Shown here: one piece after another, positions 31,803 to 40,488 of the stretch
Layout: each line of letters begins with the position of its first letter
How positions within the stretch are numbered: position 1 is the stretch's first letter
NCBI GenBank assembly: GCA_023415775.1
Contig: JAEZJM010000025.1
Location: forward strand, 186,001 to 250,000
Direction of reading: 5' to 3'
DNA length: 64,000 nt
From: Bacillota bacterium
Lineage (GTDB): Bacteria; Bacillota; Negativicutes; Sporomusales; UBA7701
The notes under the pieces: generated by a model
What the model was told of the DNA's origin: nothing
Database searches by the model: none
The model's input: the letters and a program-made list of their open reading frames with translations, nothing else
Program-made: the position numbers and the translations under genes

Positions 31803-33029
31803 ATGCCGCAGAAAACCGACAACTTCCGGCCGTGGCTGGTGCTCGCGGCAGCCACCGGAATCAACCTCATGCTGGGGATCCAGTATTCCTGGAGCGTCAT
31901 CAAAAAAGCGCTTGTCACCGACTGGCACTGGACGCACGTAGAAGCCTCCCTGCCTTACACCTTCTACACCGCGATCTTCGCCCTCTCCTCAGTCATCGGC
32001 GGCAATCTGCAGGATAAATACGGCCCGCGCCTCATCGCCTCCGTCGCCGGCCTGCTGCTGGGCGGCGGGCTCATGGCCTGCAGCCTTTCCACCGACCCGC
32101 TGGCTGTCATGATAGCCTACGGCATCGCCGGCGCCGGCTCAGGGCTGTCGCTGGCGACATCGGTGCCTACCTGCGTCAAATGCTGCCCCCCCGGCAAACG
32201 GGGCCTCATCACCGGCATCGTCATGGGCGGCGCCGGCATAGCCCCAGCCTACTTTTCGCCGCTGGCCACCTGGCTGCTTGGCCGCTACGGCATCTCCCAC
32301 ACCTTCTTCCTTCTCGGCGCCGGCATCTTCACCGTCATCATAATCATGGCCCAGTTTCTCAAGGTCTCCGCCGCCGAAAGCCAGCCCGACCGGTCGACGG
32401 AGGCCCCCCGTGCGGCGACAGTGCTCAGCCAGACGGACATCGCCTGGCGGGAGATGCTGAAGCTACCGGTATTCTACAAGCTATGGCTGGCGTATTTCTT
32501 CATGAGTTCCGGAGGCCTGATGGTCATCGGCCATATCGCCACCATCGCCACCGCCCAGGCCAACTGGGAAAACGGCTTCTACCTCGTCATGCTGCTGGCG
32601 GTCTTCAACACCGGCGGCCGGATCACGGGCGGGCACCTGTCCGACAGGTTCGGCCGGCTGCCGACCCTGCGGGCGGTATTCCTGATCGTGACCGTCAACC
32701 TCCTGCTATTCTCGACCTACACCACCCCGCTGCTGCTGTCGGTCGGCGCCGCGCTCACCGGGATATGCTACGGCGCAGGCGCCTCCCTCATCGCGCTCAT
32801 CACCGCCGAATACTTCGGGCTGAAGAACCTCGGCGCCAACTACGGCATAATACTCACCTCCTGGGGCGCCGCCGGGGTGCTGGGACCGATTCTGGGCGGC
32901 CGGGCAGCCGACCTGACAGGTCAGTACACCGTCGCCTACCTTGTCTCGGCAGCGCTGCTCCTCCTCGCCTTCCTGCTCGCTTTCACCATCAAACCGCCCT
33001 CATCCTCCCAAACCCCGGGCAGATTCTAG
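31803..33029 (+). CDS. OFA-family MFS transporter (second copy)
   Basis: A 408-residue, 12-helix carrier of the oxalate/formate antiporter family, like the one at 3757 but clearly diverged. Signatures are RPWLVLAAATGINLMLGIQYSWSVI, the D-K-Y-G-P-R loop, PTCVKCCPPGKRGLITGIVMGG in helix 4-5 and EYFGLKNLGANYGII near helix 11. It should exchange small carboxylates. Unlike the 3757 copy it has a sigma-A-type promoter. A PAS/GGDEF signalling gene follows 140 bp later in the same direction. Confidence 0.88.
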   Translation: MPQKTDNFRPWLVLAAATGINLMLGIQYSWSVIKKALVTDWHWTHVEASLPYTFYTAIFALSSVIGGNLQDKYGPRLIASVAGLLLGGGLMACSLSTDPLAVMIAYGIAGAGSGLSLATSVPTCVKCCPPGKRGLITGIVMGGAGIAPAYFSPLATWLLGRYGISHTFFLLGAGIFTVIIIMAQFLKVSAAESQPDRSTEAPRAATVLSQTDIAWREMLKLPVFYKLWLAYFFMSSGGLMVIGHIATIATAQANWENGFYLVMLLAVFNTGGRITGGHLSDRFGRLPTLRAVFLIVTVNLLLFSTYTTPLLLSVGAALTGICYGAGASLIALITAEYFGLKNLGANYGIILTSWGAAGVLGPILGGRAADLTGQYTVAYLVSAALLLLAFLLAFTIKPPSSSQTPGRF

Positions 33030-33169
33030 CTTCGCCCCCGGCCACCCTCCGGCGCGCAACAAAAATCCAACTAAGTATAGAAGAAAAGATCATTTCCGCG
33101 TTATATAATTCAGAAAGGCCTCTTCTTTTGCTGACATAGCAGACAAACATCGTCGGAGGGTGACACACC

Positions 33170-34072
33170 GTGGACCTTAACAAAAGCAGGGAAGTACTGG
33201 ACCAGATGTTCGAAGGCGTCTACATCGTCGCCAAAGACAGGACCATCCTCTACTGTAACGCCGCGGCCGAAGCGCTGACAGGCTACCCCGCCGCCCAGGT
33301 AACCGGCAGGCGGTGCGACGACAATCTGCTGCTGCACGTCGACGACAAGGGCAATATCCTCTGCAACGACAACTGTCCGCTGACTGTCGCGCTGCAGGAA
33401 GGCAGGGCGAAAGAGGCGGCCGTCTACCTGCGCCACGCGCAGGGACACCTGGTGCCGGTGACAGTCCGCGCCATCCCGCTGCGCGACGAGGCGGGCTTCG
33501 TCAGCTCCACCATGGAAGTTTTCATCCGCACCGGCAGCGTCACCAGCATCGAGCAGCTCAAAGACCTGGCCCAGAAAGCCTTCGTCGATTCCCTCACCGG
33601 CATCCCCAACAAACAGTATATCGACAGCAAACTGGACAACCTGCTCTCCAGCCAGGTCGCAGGTGAAAACACCACCCTGAGCCTGATGTTCCTGGAGCTT
33701 GCCAACCTCCGCGAGATCAACGACGACTTCGGCATGCAGGCCGCCAACACCGCCATCAAAGTAACCGCCCGCACCATCGTCGAAAACCTCCCCCCCGGCG
33801 ACCTGGCGGCCCGGTGGTATGGCGGGCGCTTCCTCATCGTCTCCCGCATGGACACGAAAACCGTCCTGCTCAACTGGGCCAACAAAATCAAAGTCCTCAT
33901 CCAGCAGTCGGTCATCGAAAAAGATGAGGACATCCCCCTCAAGGTATGCGTCGGCGGCCTGTTCGTCAAAAACGGCGACAACCTCGACCTTGTCTACCAG
34001 GCCCTGGAGAACGCCCTGAAAACCAGCTGCACGGACACCGCCAACATCAGCATAATCGCCGAACCCTTCTGA
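33170..34072 (+). CDS. PAS-GGDEF protein with degenerate catalytic motif
   Basis: A 300-residue cytoplasmic protein. Residues 5-130 are a PAS domain with an unusual Cys group (RRCDDNLLLHVDD...CNDNCP) that might bind metal or a cofactor. Residues 138-295 are a GGDEF domain (DSLTGIPNKQYIDSKL start). The signature reads YGGRFLIV in place of GG(D/E)EF, and the adjacent GL-type residues are also changed, so cyclic-di-GMP synthesis is unlikely. It may be a GTP- or c-di-GMP-responsive sensor. GTG 33170 is preceded by GGAGGG. It follows an OFA carrier and stands alone before a terminator. Confidence 0.85.
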   Translation: MDLNKSREVLDQMFEGVYIVAKDRTILYCNAAAEALTGYPAAQVTGRRCDDNLLLHVDDKGNILCNDNCPLTVALQEGRAKEAAVYLRHAQGHLVPVTVRAIPLRDEAGFVSSTMEVFIRTGSVTSIEQLKDLAQKAFVDSLTGIPNKQYIDSKLDNLLSSQVAGENTTLSLMFLELANLREINDDFGMQAANTAIKVTARTIVENLPPGDLAARWYGGRFLIVSRMDTKTVLLNWANKIKVLIQQSVIEKDEDIPLKVCVGGLFVKNGDNLDLVYQALENALKTSCTDTANISIIAEPF

Positions 34073-34096
34073 ACAGTCGCCCCACAACGGCAAAAA

Positions 34097-34120
34097 CCCG
34101 CGCTTACTGCGCGGGCTTTA
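34097..34120 (+). terminator. intrinsic terminator after the PAS-GGDEF gene
   Basis: CCCGCGC (34097-34103) pairs with GCGCGGG (34109-34115) around TTACT, followed by CTTTATTTAT. It stops the plus-strand transcript before the convergent histidine kinase gene. Confidence 0.8.
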
Positions 34121-34156
34121 TTTATATAGCCTGTTTCATCCTAAGCTTTTGACGCC

Positions 34157-36688
34157 TCACCGCTGCTTGATGGGCACCTTGACGGTAAAAGTGGCGCCCG
34201 AGCGGCCGTCGCTTGCGACCGAAATATCGCCGTGATGCTTGTTGACGATGATATCGTAGGAAATGCTGAGACCGAGGCCGGTGCCCTGGCCGACCGGCTT
34301 AGTCGTGAAGAACGGGTTGAAAATGTCTGGGCGGATCTCTTCGGGTATGCCCGGTCCGTTGTCCTCGATATCGCAATACACATACTCGTCGTCGCGGTAA
34401 GTGCGTATCTTTATCAGCCCATCCGCGACCGCCTGCTTGCTTTTTACCGCCTGGGCGGCGTTCAGGAGGATGTTGAGCAGCACCTGGTTCACCCGGCCAC
34501 CCACCGCCTCGACCGGCGGTATCTCGCCGTACTCCTCCTCCACCGCCGCCACATATTTTATCTCGTTGCGGGCCACGATCAGCGTGCTCCTGATGCCGGC
34601 GTTCAGGTCGTAATCCTCGAAATGTTCCTGGTGATCGACGCGGGAAAACAGCAGCAACGCTTTGACAATGTTCGCCACCCGGTCGATTCCGTCGCCGGTC
34701 TCGGCGAACAGCGGCGTCATATCCTCCAGGATATAGTCAAGCCTGGTCTTCTTCTCCAGCGCTGCGATATCGTTCGCCAGGCTCCGTACACGTCCGGCAT
34801 CCCCGGTCAGCGCGCTCCGGCCGATTTCCCGGTAGGCGTCGATTACTTCGGCGATCCGCCCAAGATACTTCTGCAGCGTATCGAAATTGCTCACCACGAA
34901 GCTGAGCGGGTTGTTGATCTCATGAGCGACGCCGGCGGCCAGATGGCCGATACCGGCCATTTTTTCCTGCTGGATGAGGTGGGCCTGCGTCTGCTTCAGC
35001 CTCTGCAACGCCTCCCGCAGCTCGGCGTTCCTCTCCTCCAGCGCCCGTTCCGTTTCCTTCTGCTCGGTGATATCCTGATTGGCCCCATACCACATAACAA
35101 GCTTGCCAGCGGCGTCCTTGACGATATTTATCCTCACGACGATCATCCTCACCTCGCCGTCGCGGCGGATAATGCGGTGTTCAAGCTGGGCGGAATAACA
35201 TCCGGGACTTTCTAAGGATCTTTGCACTTCACTTTCTACCAGCCAGGCGTCCTCCGGGTGGACGAACGCTTTAGCGTAAGCCTCCGGGGTCATAAACCGT
35301 CCTTCCCTGGCCGTATCCGTGCCGTAGATGGCGTAAAACTCGTCGTTAAACTCGAAACACTGCTTATCCATGCGGAAACGCCACGGGCCGAGGTGGGCGA
35401 GCTCCGCCGCCAGCGACAGCGTCTCCCTGCTCACGCGCAGGGCTTCCTCCATCGCCTTCTTCTCGGTGATATCATGCTGGATGCACAGATAATAGGCGAC
35501 CTTGCCCTCGGCATTCATGACCGCCGACATCGACGCCAGCACCCAGAATAGCTCGCCGTTCTTTTTCCTGTTGCAGAATTCCCCCCGCCACTCCCGCCCG
35601 GCCTCGACGGTCGCCCACACCTCGTTGTAATAAGTGTCTGGGTGGGTGCCCGATTTCAGGCAGTCGCGCGGCGACATGCCGATGACCTCCTCGGCCGCAT
35701 AGCCCGTCACCTGAGTGAACTTGGCGTTGACATATGTTATCCTGCCGCCCGTGTCGGCGATCAGTACGATGCCCGGGCTCTGGTCGACCGCCAGGGACAG
35801 CTTGCGGATCTTCTCCTCCGCCAGCACTCGCTCGGAAATATTCTCCGAAACCTCCACGACCGCCACAACGGTCCCGTCCTCGTCCTTGATGGGCGATGCC
35901 ACAAGTCTAATGTATTTCGCGCCGCCCTCATGCGGCACCGTGTAGACGCTCTCGTGAGCCTCGCCGTCCAAAAAGGTTTGCTTCACCGGGCAGGTCGGGC
36001 AGGCATTCACTTTTATATGGCTGAAAGGCACATAGCATTGCGGCGTCTGGGAAAAATCCACGTCCGGGAATAACTGCCGAAGATACTTATTAGCCGCCAG
36101 AATCCTCATCGCGGGATCGATGACTACCATGCCGAAACTCACGCTGTCCATGACGGTCTTCGTCATGGCCTGCGACTTCTTCAGCGCCTCTTCGGCCCGC
36201 CGGCGTTCGCCGATCTCCTGCTGCGCCGCAGCGTATAGGCGGACGTTTTCCAGCGCCAGCGACGCCAGGTCCGCGAAATTGGCCAGCAGATCGAGCCCGT
36301 AATTGTTGAACGCCGTCTTTTCCGCGGAAAGGAAGCTGATAACGCCGATCACCTTCCCCGCAGACTTAAGCGGAATACCCATGATCGCCTCGATCCAATC
36401 GAAGCGGGAGTCGGCGCTGCGCTGCGGCCACTGACGGTAGTTATTCACCACCAACGGCTCGCCGGTCGCCAATATCTGGGCGTTCATGCCGACGCGCGCG
36501 GGAAAAGCCTGGCCGACGAACGCCGCGCACGCACCGGTGCCGGCTTTCACCGCAAGCGCCTCCCCGTCGGCGCTCAGCAGCAGCACGAAGGCATTCTCCG
36601 TGCCGGCCAACGCAGCCGCTCGCGTTGCGATCTGTCCGAGCGTCTCGTCGATATCCCGTTCCGGATCGATCATCCCGCGTTCCGCCAT
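34157..36688 (-). CDS. GAF-PAS-PAS-PAS sensor histidine kinase
   Basis: An 843-residue soluble kinase with no membrane segment. Domains in order: GAF (about 12-140); PAS with a CPTCP motif (about 180-290), which may bind metal or heme; PAS (about 295-415); PAS_3 (LGPWRF...FNDEFYAIYGT, about 420-545); a coiled-coil linker; the phosphoacceptor H589 in HEINNPL; and a HATPase with N, G1 (DNGPGIP) and G2 (GQGTGLGLSI) boxes. It should sense a cytoplasmic signal and phosphorylate an unlinked response regulator; none is in the window. Start ATG 36688 has GGAGG 7 nt upstream. The frame stays open for 68 further codons upstream. Confidence 0.92.
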   Translation of the reverse strand: MAERGMIDPERDIDETLGQIATRAAALAGTENAFVLLLSADGEALAVKAGTGACAAFVGQAFPARVGMNAQILATGEPLVVNNYRQWPQRSADSRFDWIEAIMGIPLKSAGKVIGVISFLSAEKTAFNNYGLDLLANFADLASLALENVRLYAAAQQEIGERRRAEEALKKSQAMTKTVMDSVSFGMVVIDPAMRILAANKYLRQLFPDVDFSQTPQCYVPFSHIKVNACPTCPVKQTFLDGEAHESVYTVPHEGGAKYIRLVASPIKDEDGTVVAVVEVSENISERVLAEEKIRKLSLAVDQSPGIVLIADTGGRITYVNAKFTQVTGYAAEEVIGMSPRDCLKSGTHPDTYYNEVWATVEAGREWRGEFCNRKKNGELFWVLASMSAVMNAEGKVAYYLCIQHDITEKKAMEEALRVSRETLSLAAELAHLGPWRFRMDKQCFEFNDEFYAIYGTDTAREGRFMTPEAYAKAFVHPEDAWLVESEVQRSLESPGCYSAQLEHRIIRRDGEVRMIVVRINIVKDAAGKLVMWYGANQDITEQKETERALEERNAELREALQRLKQTQAHLIQQEKMAGIGHLAAGVAHEINNPLSFVVSNFDTLQKYLGRIAEVIDAYREIGRSALTGDAGRVRSLANDIAALEKKTRLDYILEDMTPLFAETGDGIDRVANIVKALLLFSRVDHQEHFEDYDLNAGIRSTLIVARNEIKYVAAVEEEYGEIPPVEAVGGRVNQVLLNILLNAAQAVKSKQAVADGLIKIRTYRDDEYVYCDIEDNGPGIPEEIRPDIFNPFFTTKPVGQGTGLGLSISYDIIVNKHHGDISVASDGRSGATFTVKVPIKQR

Positions 36689-36962
36689 AGAAAAGCCTCC
36701 GTTTCTCCCGCTTACGAATTGCCGGTCCCGCGCGAGCCGGTGCAAATAATGGCCGCTGTCTGCTTGTTTCCCGCGCCGGATTGCCGCTTCCTCATCCCGC
36801 TGCAGCCCCGGCAAACAAAGAACACCCAGGCATGCCATAACGCACTGTCCCGGGTGTCCGAGTCGCAGAAGCTCTTTATACGACTTGTCCATGGTAAGCG
36901 CGTCCTATGCACGTGCTTGATTCCATATCACTAACCTTCGACGGCTTCCGCGAAAATCCTCG
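36689..36962. other. intergenic region with an inverted repeat and open leader
   Basis: Between the kinase start and the VWA gene. The kinase frame remains open upstream to an ATG at 36892 (68 codons, no clear binding site). GAACACCC near 36818 and GGGTGTC near 36855 are inverted arms about 20 nt apart, so the leader RNA can form a hairpin. It may be an attenuator or the end signal of an unseen small gene. I see no gene that I can support. Confidence 0.3.
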
Positions 36963-38831
36963 TTACTCTTTGTCGGCCAGCAGCCGTGTTATCTCCACCA
37001 TCCTGACGAACTCGACCCGGTACCCCTCTGCGTCGCGGCCCCTGGCGCCCCCCGCCAGCTCAAGCACCTGCTTGTACGACGCCTGGCCTTTGTATTCCGA
37101 GTCGCGCAGCAGCAGCGCATACTCGGCGACCGCCGCCGCAAAGCGGAAATTCTCCGACGGGGTCCCGCCCCTCCGTTCCGGGCCGACCCGCTCGGTCAGC
37201 AGAATGCTGCCCGCCCCGGCCGGTTTCTTATAACGGACCTTCACCTGCAGCAGATCGTCGCTCGCCACCGCCACCGGCTTCTGGTACACGAGCGGATCGA
37301 CCGCCCCCGTTCCTTCAGCCGCGCCGGCGGGTATCACCTCGTAAAACGCCGTCACCGCGTGGCCCGCCCCCATATCGCCGGCGTCCTTGCCGTCGTCGTT
37401 GAAGTCGCGATCGGCCAGCCGGCGGTTCTCATAGCCGATCAGCCGGTAAGCCTTGACCTTGGCCGGGTTAAACTCCACCTGCAGCTTGACGTCCTGCGCG
37501 ATAGTATACAGCGTGCCTGCCATCTGTCCCACCATCACCTTCCTGGCCTCCTGGGCGCTGTCGATATAGGCGTACATACCGTTGCCCCTGTCAGCCAGCA
37601 TCTCCATCCGGTTATCCTTAAGGTTGCCCATGCCGAAACCGAGGATGCTGAGGAAAATCCCCTCGCCCCTCTTCTCCTCGATCAGCCGCGTCAGCTCGCC
37701 CTCGCTCGTCGGCCCGACGTTGAAGTCGCCGTCGGTCGCGAGGATTACCCGGTTGTTGCCCCCCTCGCGGAAATTCTCCCCGGCGAGCTTGTAGGCAAGG
37801 CCGATGCCGGCGCCGCCGGCCGTCGAGCCACCCGCCTGCAGGTTGTCGATAGCGGCGGCGATTTTCCCCTTCTCGCTGCCGGCGGTCGGCGCCAGCGCCA
37901 CCCCCGCCCGGCCGGCGTACGTTACGATTGCCACCGTATCCTCGGCGCGCAGCTGCTTCACCAGCATCTTAAACGCCGTCTTCAGCAGCGGCAGCTTGTT
38001 AGCGCCCGCCATCGACCCCGAAACATCGATCAGGAAAACCAGGTTTGCCGGCGGCAGCTCCTCCGCCGGAACGTTTTTCCCCTGCAGACCGATCATCACC
38101 AGCTCGTGCCCCGGCTGCCACGGGCAGGCCGCCGCCTCCGCCGTCACCGAAAAGGGATGCTCCCCGGCCGGCTGGCGGTAGTCGTACGTAAAGTAATTCA
38201 CCAGCTCCTCCGTCCTCACCGCGTCCGGCGGCGGCAGCCGCCCCGCGTTCAGGAACCGGCGGACGTTGCTGTACGCCGCGGTGTCGACATCGATAGAAAA
38301 CGTCGACAGCGGCGACGTTGCGGCATCCTGATAGTTGCCGTCGTAAACCCTTTTATACTCCTCGCCGCCGTATGGGCCCGGCGGATAATAGCCGCCACCG
38401 GGCGACGGGGCTGCGCTGCTCAGCGCCCCGCTCTTCTCCATGACATTCCGTCCGCCCGGCGGCGCCACCGCCGCCCACCGCTCGTCATACTCCGCGGCCT
38501 TCAGCACCATCACCCCCGTACCGCCCTCATTCAGACGGTACGTCAGCCGGTAGCGCGCGCCCAGGTCGGCCAGCACCTCCGCCAGCGTCACCCCCGCCGT
38601 CGCGGCGATATCGACCCTCAGCCCCGCCACCTCCGGCGCGGCGGCGATCCGCATGCCGCTCCGCTTGCTCAGCTGCGCCAGCAGCTCCGCCAGTGTCACT
38701 CCCTGGACGCCTCCGACATCCACCGTCACCGTCGTCGGGTCCGCCCTGTTTCCCGTGCTCGCCGGCACCGCCCAGGTTGCGGCAAACATACAGGCCATCA
38801 TCAGTATCGCAACCATCCTTCTCATCGTCAT
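36963..38831 (-). CDS. secreted STN-VWA protein (YfbK-like)
   Basis: A 622-residue exported protein. An N-terminal signal (MVAILMMACMFAATWAVPAS) is followed by a secretin/TonB-type short N-terminal (STN-like) unit, with two L-A-E-L/V-L-A-x-L repeats at about 47-92, then a Gly/Pro/Tyr-rich linker (140-160). Next come a vWF-A N-terminal module, a VWA domain with MIDAS DVSGSM at 269-274 and a C-terminal DUF3520-type domain. It may bind ligands or other surface proteins in a metal-dependent way at the cell envelope. GGAGGG precedes the ATG. STN units usually act in outer-membrane machines, which fits a diderm cell. Confidence 0.87.
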   Translation of the reverse strand: MTMRRMVAILMMACMFAATWAVPASTGNRADPTTVTVDVGGVQGVTLAELLAQLSKRSGMRIAAAPEVAGLRVDIAATAGVTLAEVLADLGARYRLTYRLNEGGTGVMVLKAAEYDERWAAVAPPGGRNVMEKSGALSSAAPSPGGGYYPPGPYGGEEYKRVYDGNYQDAATSPLSTFSIDVDTAAYSNVRRFLNAGRLPPPDAVRTEELVNYFTYDYRQPAGEHPFSVTAEAAACPWQPGHELVMIGLQGKNVPAEELPPANLVFLIDVSGSMAGANKLPLLKTAFKMLVKQLRAEDTVAIVTYAGRAGVALAPTAGSEKGKIAAAIDNLQAGGSTAGGAGIGLAYKLAGENFREGGNNRVILATDGDFNVGPTSEGELTRLIEEKRGEGIFLSILGFGMGNLKDNRMEMLADRGNGMYAYIDSAQEARKVMVGQMAGTLYTIAQDVKLQVEFNPAKVKAYRLIGYENRRLADRDFNDDGKDAGDMGAGHAVTAFYEVIPAGAAEGTGAVDPLVYQKPVAVASDDLLQVKVRYKKPAGAGSILLTERVGPERRGGTPSENFRFAAAVAEYALLLRDSEYKGQASYKQVLELAGGARGRDAEGYRVEFVRMVEITRLLADKE

Positions 38832-38961
38832 CGTCCCTCCGCGTCTTATCTCCCCGGCCGCGCCGTCCGCGGCGGGTGCCCTGTTATTTACCTTTCTATG
38901 GCAATAAACGCGGCTTACGGAAAAAAGTAACGGCGCGGGAAAAATCTTCCCAATAATTTAA

Positions 38962-38987
38962 AGCCGCCATAGAAATCTATGGCGGCT
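38962..38987 (-). terminator. hairpin terminator after the amino acid permease
   Basis: Perfect 12-bp arms (38962-38973 and 38976-38987) around two nucleotides. On the minus strand TTTAAATTATT follows. It lies 16 bp after the permease stop codon. Confidence 0.75.
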
Positions 38988-39002
38988 GCGGGTCGGCTCT
39001 TT

Positions 39003-40382
39003 CTAAGGTTCGGTGGCCACCTGCCGGCGCATTGCCCGAAACCAGTAAACCACGATGGGTATGATCAGCATCGGCACCCCGAGATATAGCGACGTTCTGA
39101 GTTCTTCGGTGAAAATCACGAAGCCGAGGCAAGCCACCTGCGCCCAGATACCGAAATAAGTCACATACGGGAAAAACGGCGCCTTATACCTGAGCGCCTG
39201 TACCTCCTCCGGGCTCAGCCGCCGCCGGAAATTGAGCTGGCTCCAGCAGATCGAAATCCAGGCTATCGCGCCCGTGAAGCCGGACAGCGCCAGCAGATAC
39301 GTATAAATGCTCTGATCCTGGTCGAACGTATACAGCACCACACCCAGCCAGCAAACCACAATCGACAGCACTGTGGCGTTCTGCGGCACGCCATGCCTGT
39401 TCAGGCGCCCCAGCCAGCCGGGAGCCATCCCCTCCCGCGCCAGCGCGTACATCGCCCGCGTGCAGCCGTACAGGCCCGAGTTGGAGCACGATATCGCCGC
39501 CGTCAGCACGACGAAGGAGAACACCGCCCCCGCCCACTCCAGACCGTACGCGCTGAGAGCCGCCGCGAATACGCTCTCCTCCAGGCTGGCCTTGTCCCAC
39601 GGAAAAATAGTCACCAGCAGCAACATCGGAATTATGTAAAGCGCGATAATGCGGACAGTCACCTGCATGACGGTCGCCGGGATGGTCTTCGCCGGATCCT
39701 CGCTTTCCCCCGCCGCCAGGCCGATAATCTCCGACCCCTGGAAGTTTACCAGGATGATGACCATCGTCAGCAACACCGCCCAGTAGCCCTCCGGAGCGAA
39801 CCCCCCGCCCGACAGCAGGACGCTCGTGCCGAGGAAATCGCCACCGCCGATGGCGCCGAAAAAGATCAGCACCGCCAGGACGCTGAACATCCCTAACGCG
39901 ACGATTTTAAACAGCGCCAGCCAGAACTCCGTTTCGCCGAACAGATGGACGTGGAACAGGTTGATCGCCGTAATCGCCAGGCCGAACAGCACCGCCCACC
40001 ACATCGAGCTCACCGCCGGGAAAAATTCGTTCATGATAATCCCGGCCGCGATCATCTCCGAAGGCACATAAGCCACCCACGACAGCCAATAGCTCCAGCC
40101 GACGCCGCACGCCCACGCCGGCGAAATCATATCCCGGCTGTAGCTGATGAACGACCCGGTAAACGGCCGGGCGACAGCCAGCTCGCCTAAACACACCATC
40201 ACGGCGAACACGATCAGGCCGCCGAGCAGATACGCCAGCACCGACGCCGGGCCCGCCTTGCCGATAATATAACCGCTGCCCAGAAAGTAGCCGCTGCCGA
40301 TTATCCCGCCCAGCGCGATCATCTGCAAATGCCGGCACTTCAGCCCCCGGCAAAGCTCCCGTTCCGCCGTCCTCTCTTCCAA
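39003..40382 (-). CDS. amino acid permease (APC superfamily, AAT type)
   Basis: A 459-residue, 12-helix permease. Helix 1 has the signature MIALGGIIGSGYFLGSGYII, and FQGSEIIGLAAGESEDPAKTIP covers helix 6 and its loop. These mark the proton-coupled amino acid transporters (GABA, proline, lysine permease type). The substrate is not predictable. It lies on the same strand as, and 106 bp after, a PLP-dependent enzyme and a YgeY-family hydrolase gene, although a terminator (40449-40471) stands between them. It may feed that amino-compound pathway. Confidence 0.9.
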   Translation of the reverse strand: MEERTAERELCRGLKCRHLQMIALGGIIGSGYFLGSGYIIGKAGPASVLAYLLGGLIVFAVMVCLGELAVARPFTGSFISYSRDMISPAWACGVGWSYWLSWVAYVPSEMIAAGIIMNEFFPAVSSMWWAVLFGLAITAINLFHVHLFGETEFWLALFKIVALGMFSVLAVLIFFGAIGGGDFLGTSVLLSGGGFAPEGYWAVLLTMVIILVNFQGSEIIGLAAGESEDPAKTIPATVMQVTVRIIALYIIPMLLLVTIFPWDKASLEESVFAAALSAYGLEWAGAVFSFVVLTAAISCSNSGLYGCTRAMYALAREGMAPGWLGRLNRHGVPQNATVLSIVVCWLGVVLYTFDQDQSIYTYLLALSGFTGAIAWISICWSQLNFRRRLSPEEVQALRYKAPFFPYVTYFGIWAQVACLGFVIFTEELRTSLYLGVPMLIIPIVVYWFRAMRRQVATEP

Positions 40383-40448
40383 GCCCGTTCCTCCATTACC
40401 GTATTAAAATCCTCTGTAAATGATTATAAAGCACAGCAAAACAAAAAA

Positions 40449-40471
40449 CCACCATATATGCAATATGGTGG
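40449..40471 (-). terminator. intrinsic terminator after the PLP enzyme gene
   Basis: CCACCATAT and ATATGGTGG (9-bp perfect arms, 5-nt loop) are followed on the minus strand by TTTTTTGT. It lies 18 bp beyond the stop codon. Confidence 0.88.
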
Positions 40472-40488
40472 CTTGGGCCGCGTCCCGT

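Noticed and set aside
37359..38930. 523-codon plus-strand frame opposite the VWA gene
   Set aside because: Arg-rich antisense shadow; the minus-strand gene has a signal peptide and MIDAS motif.
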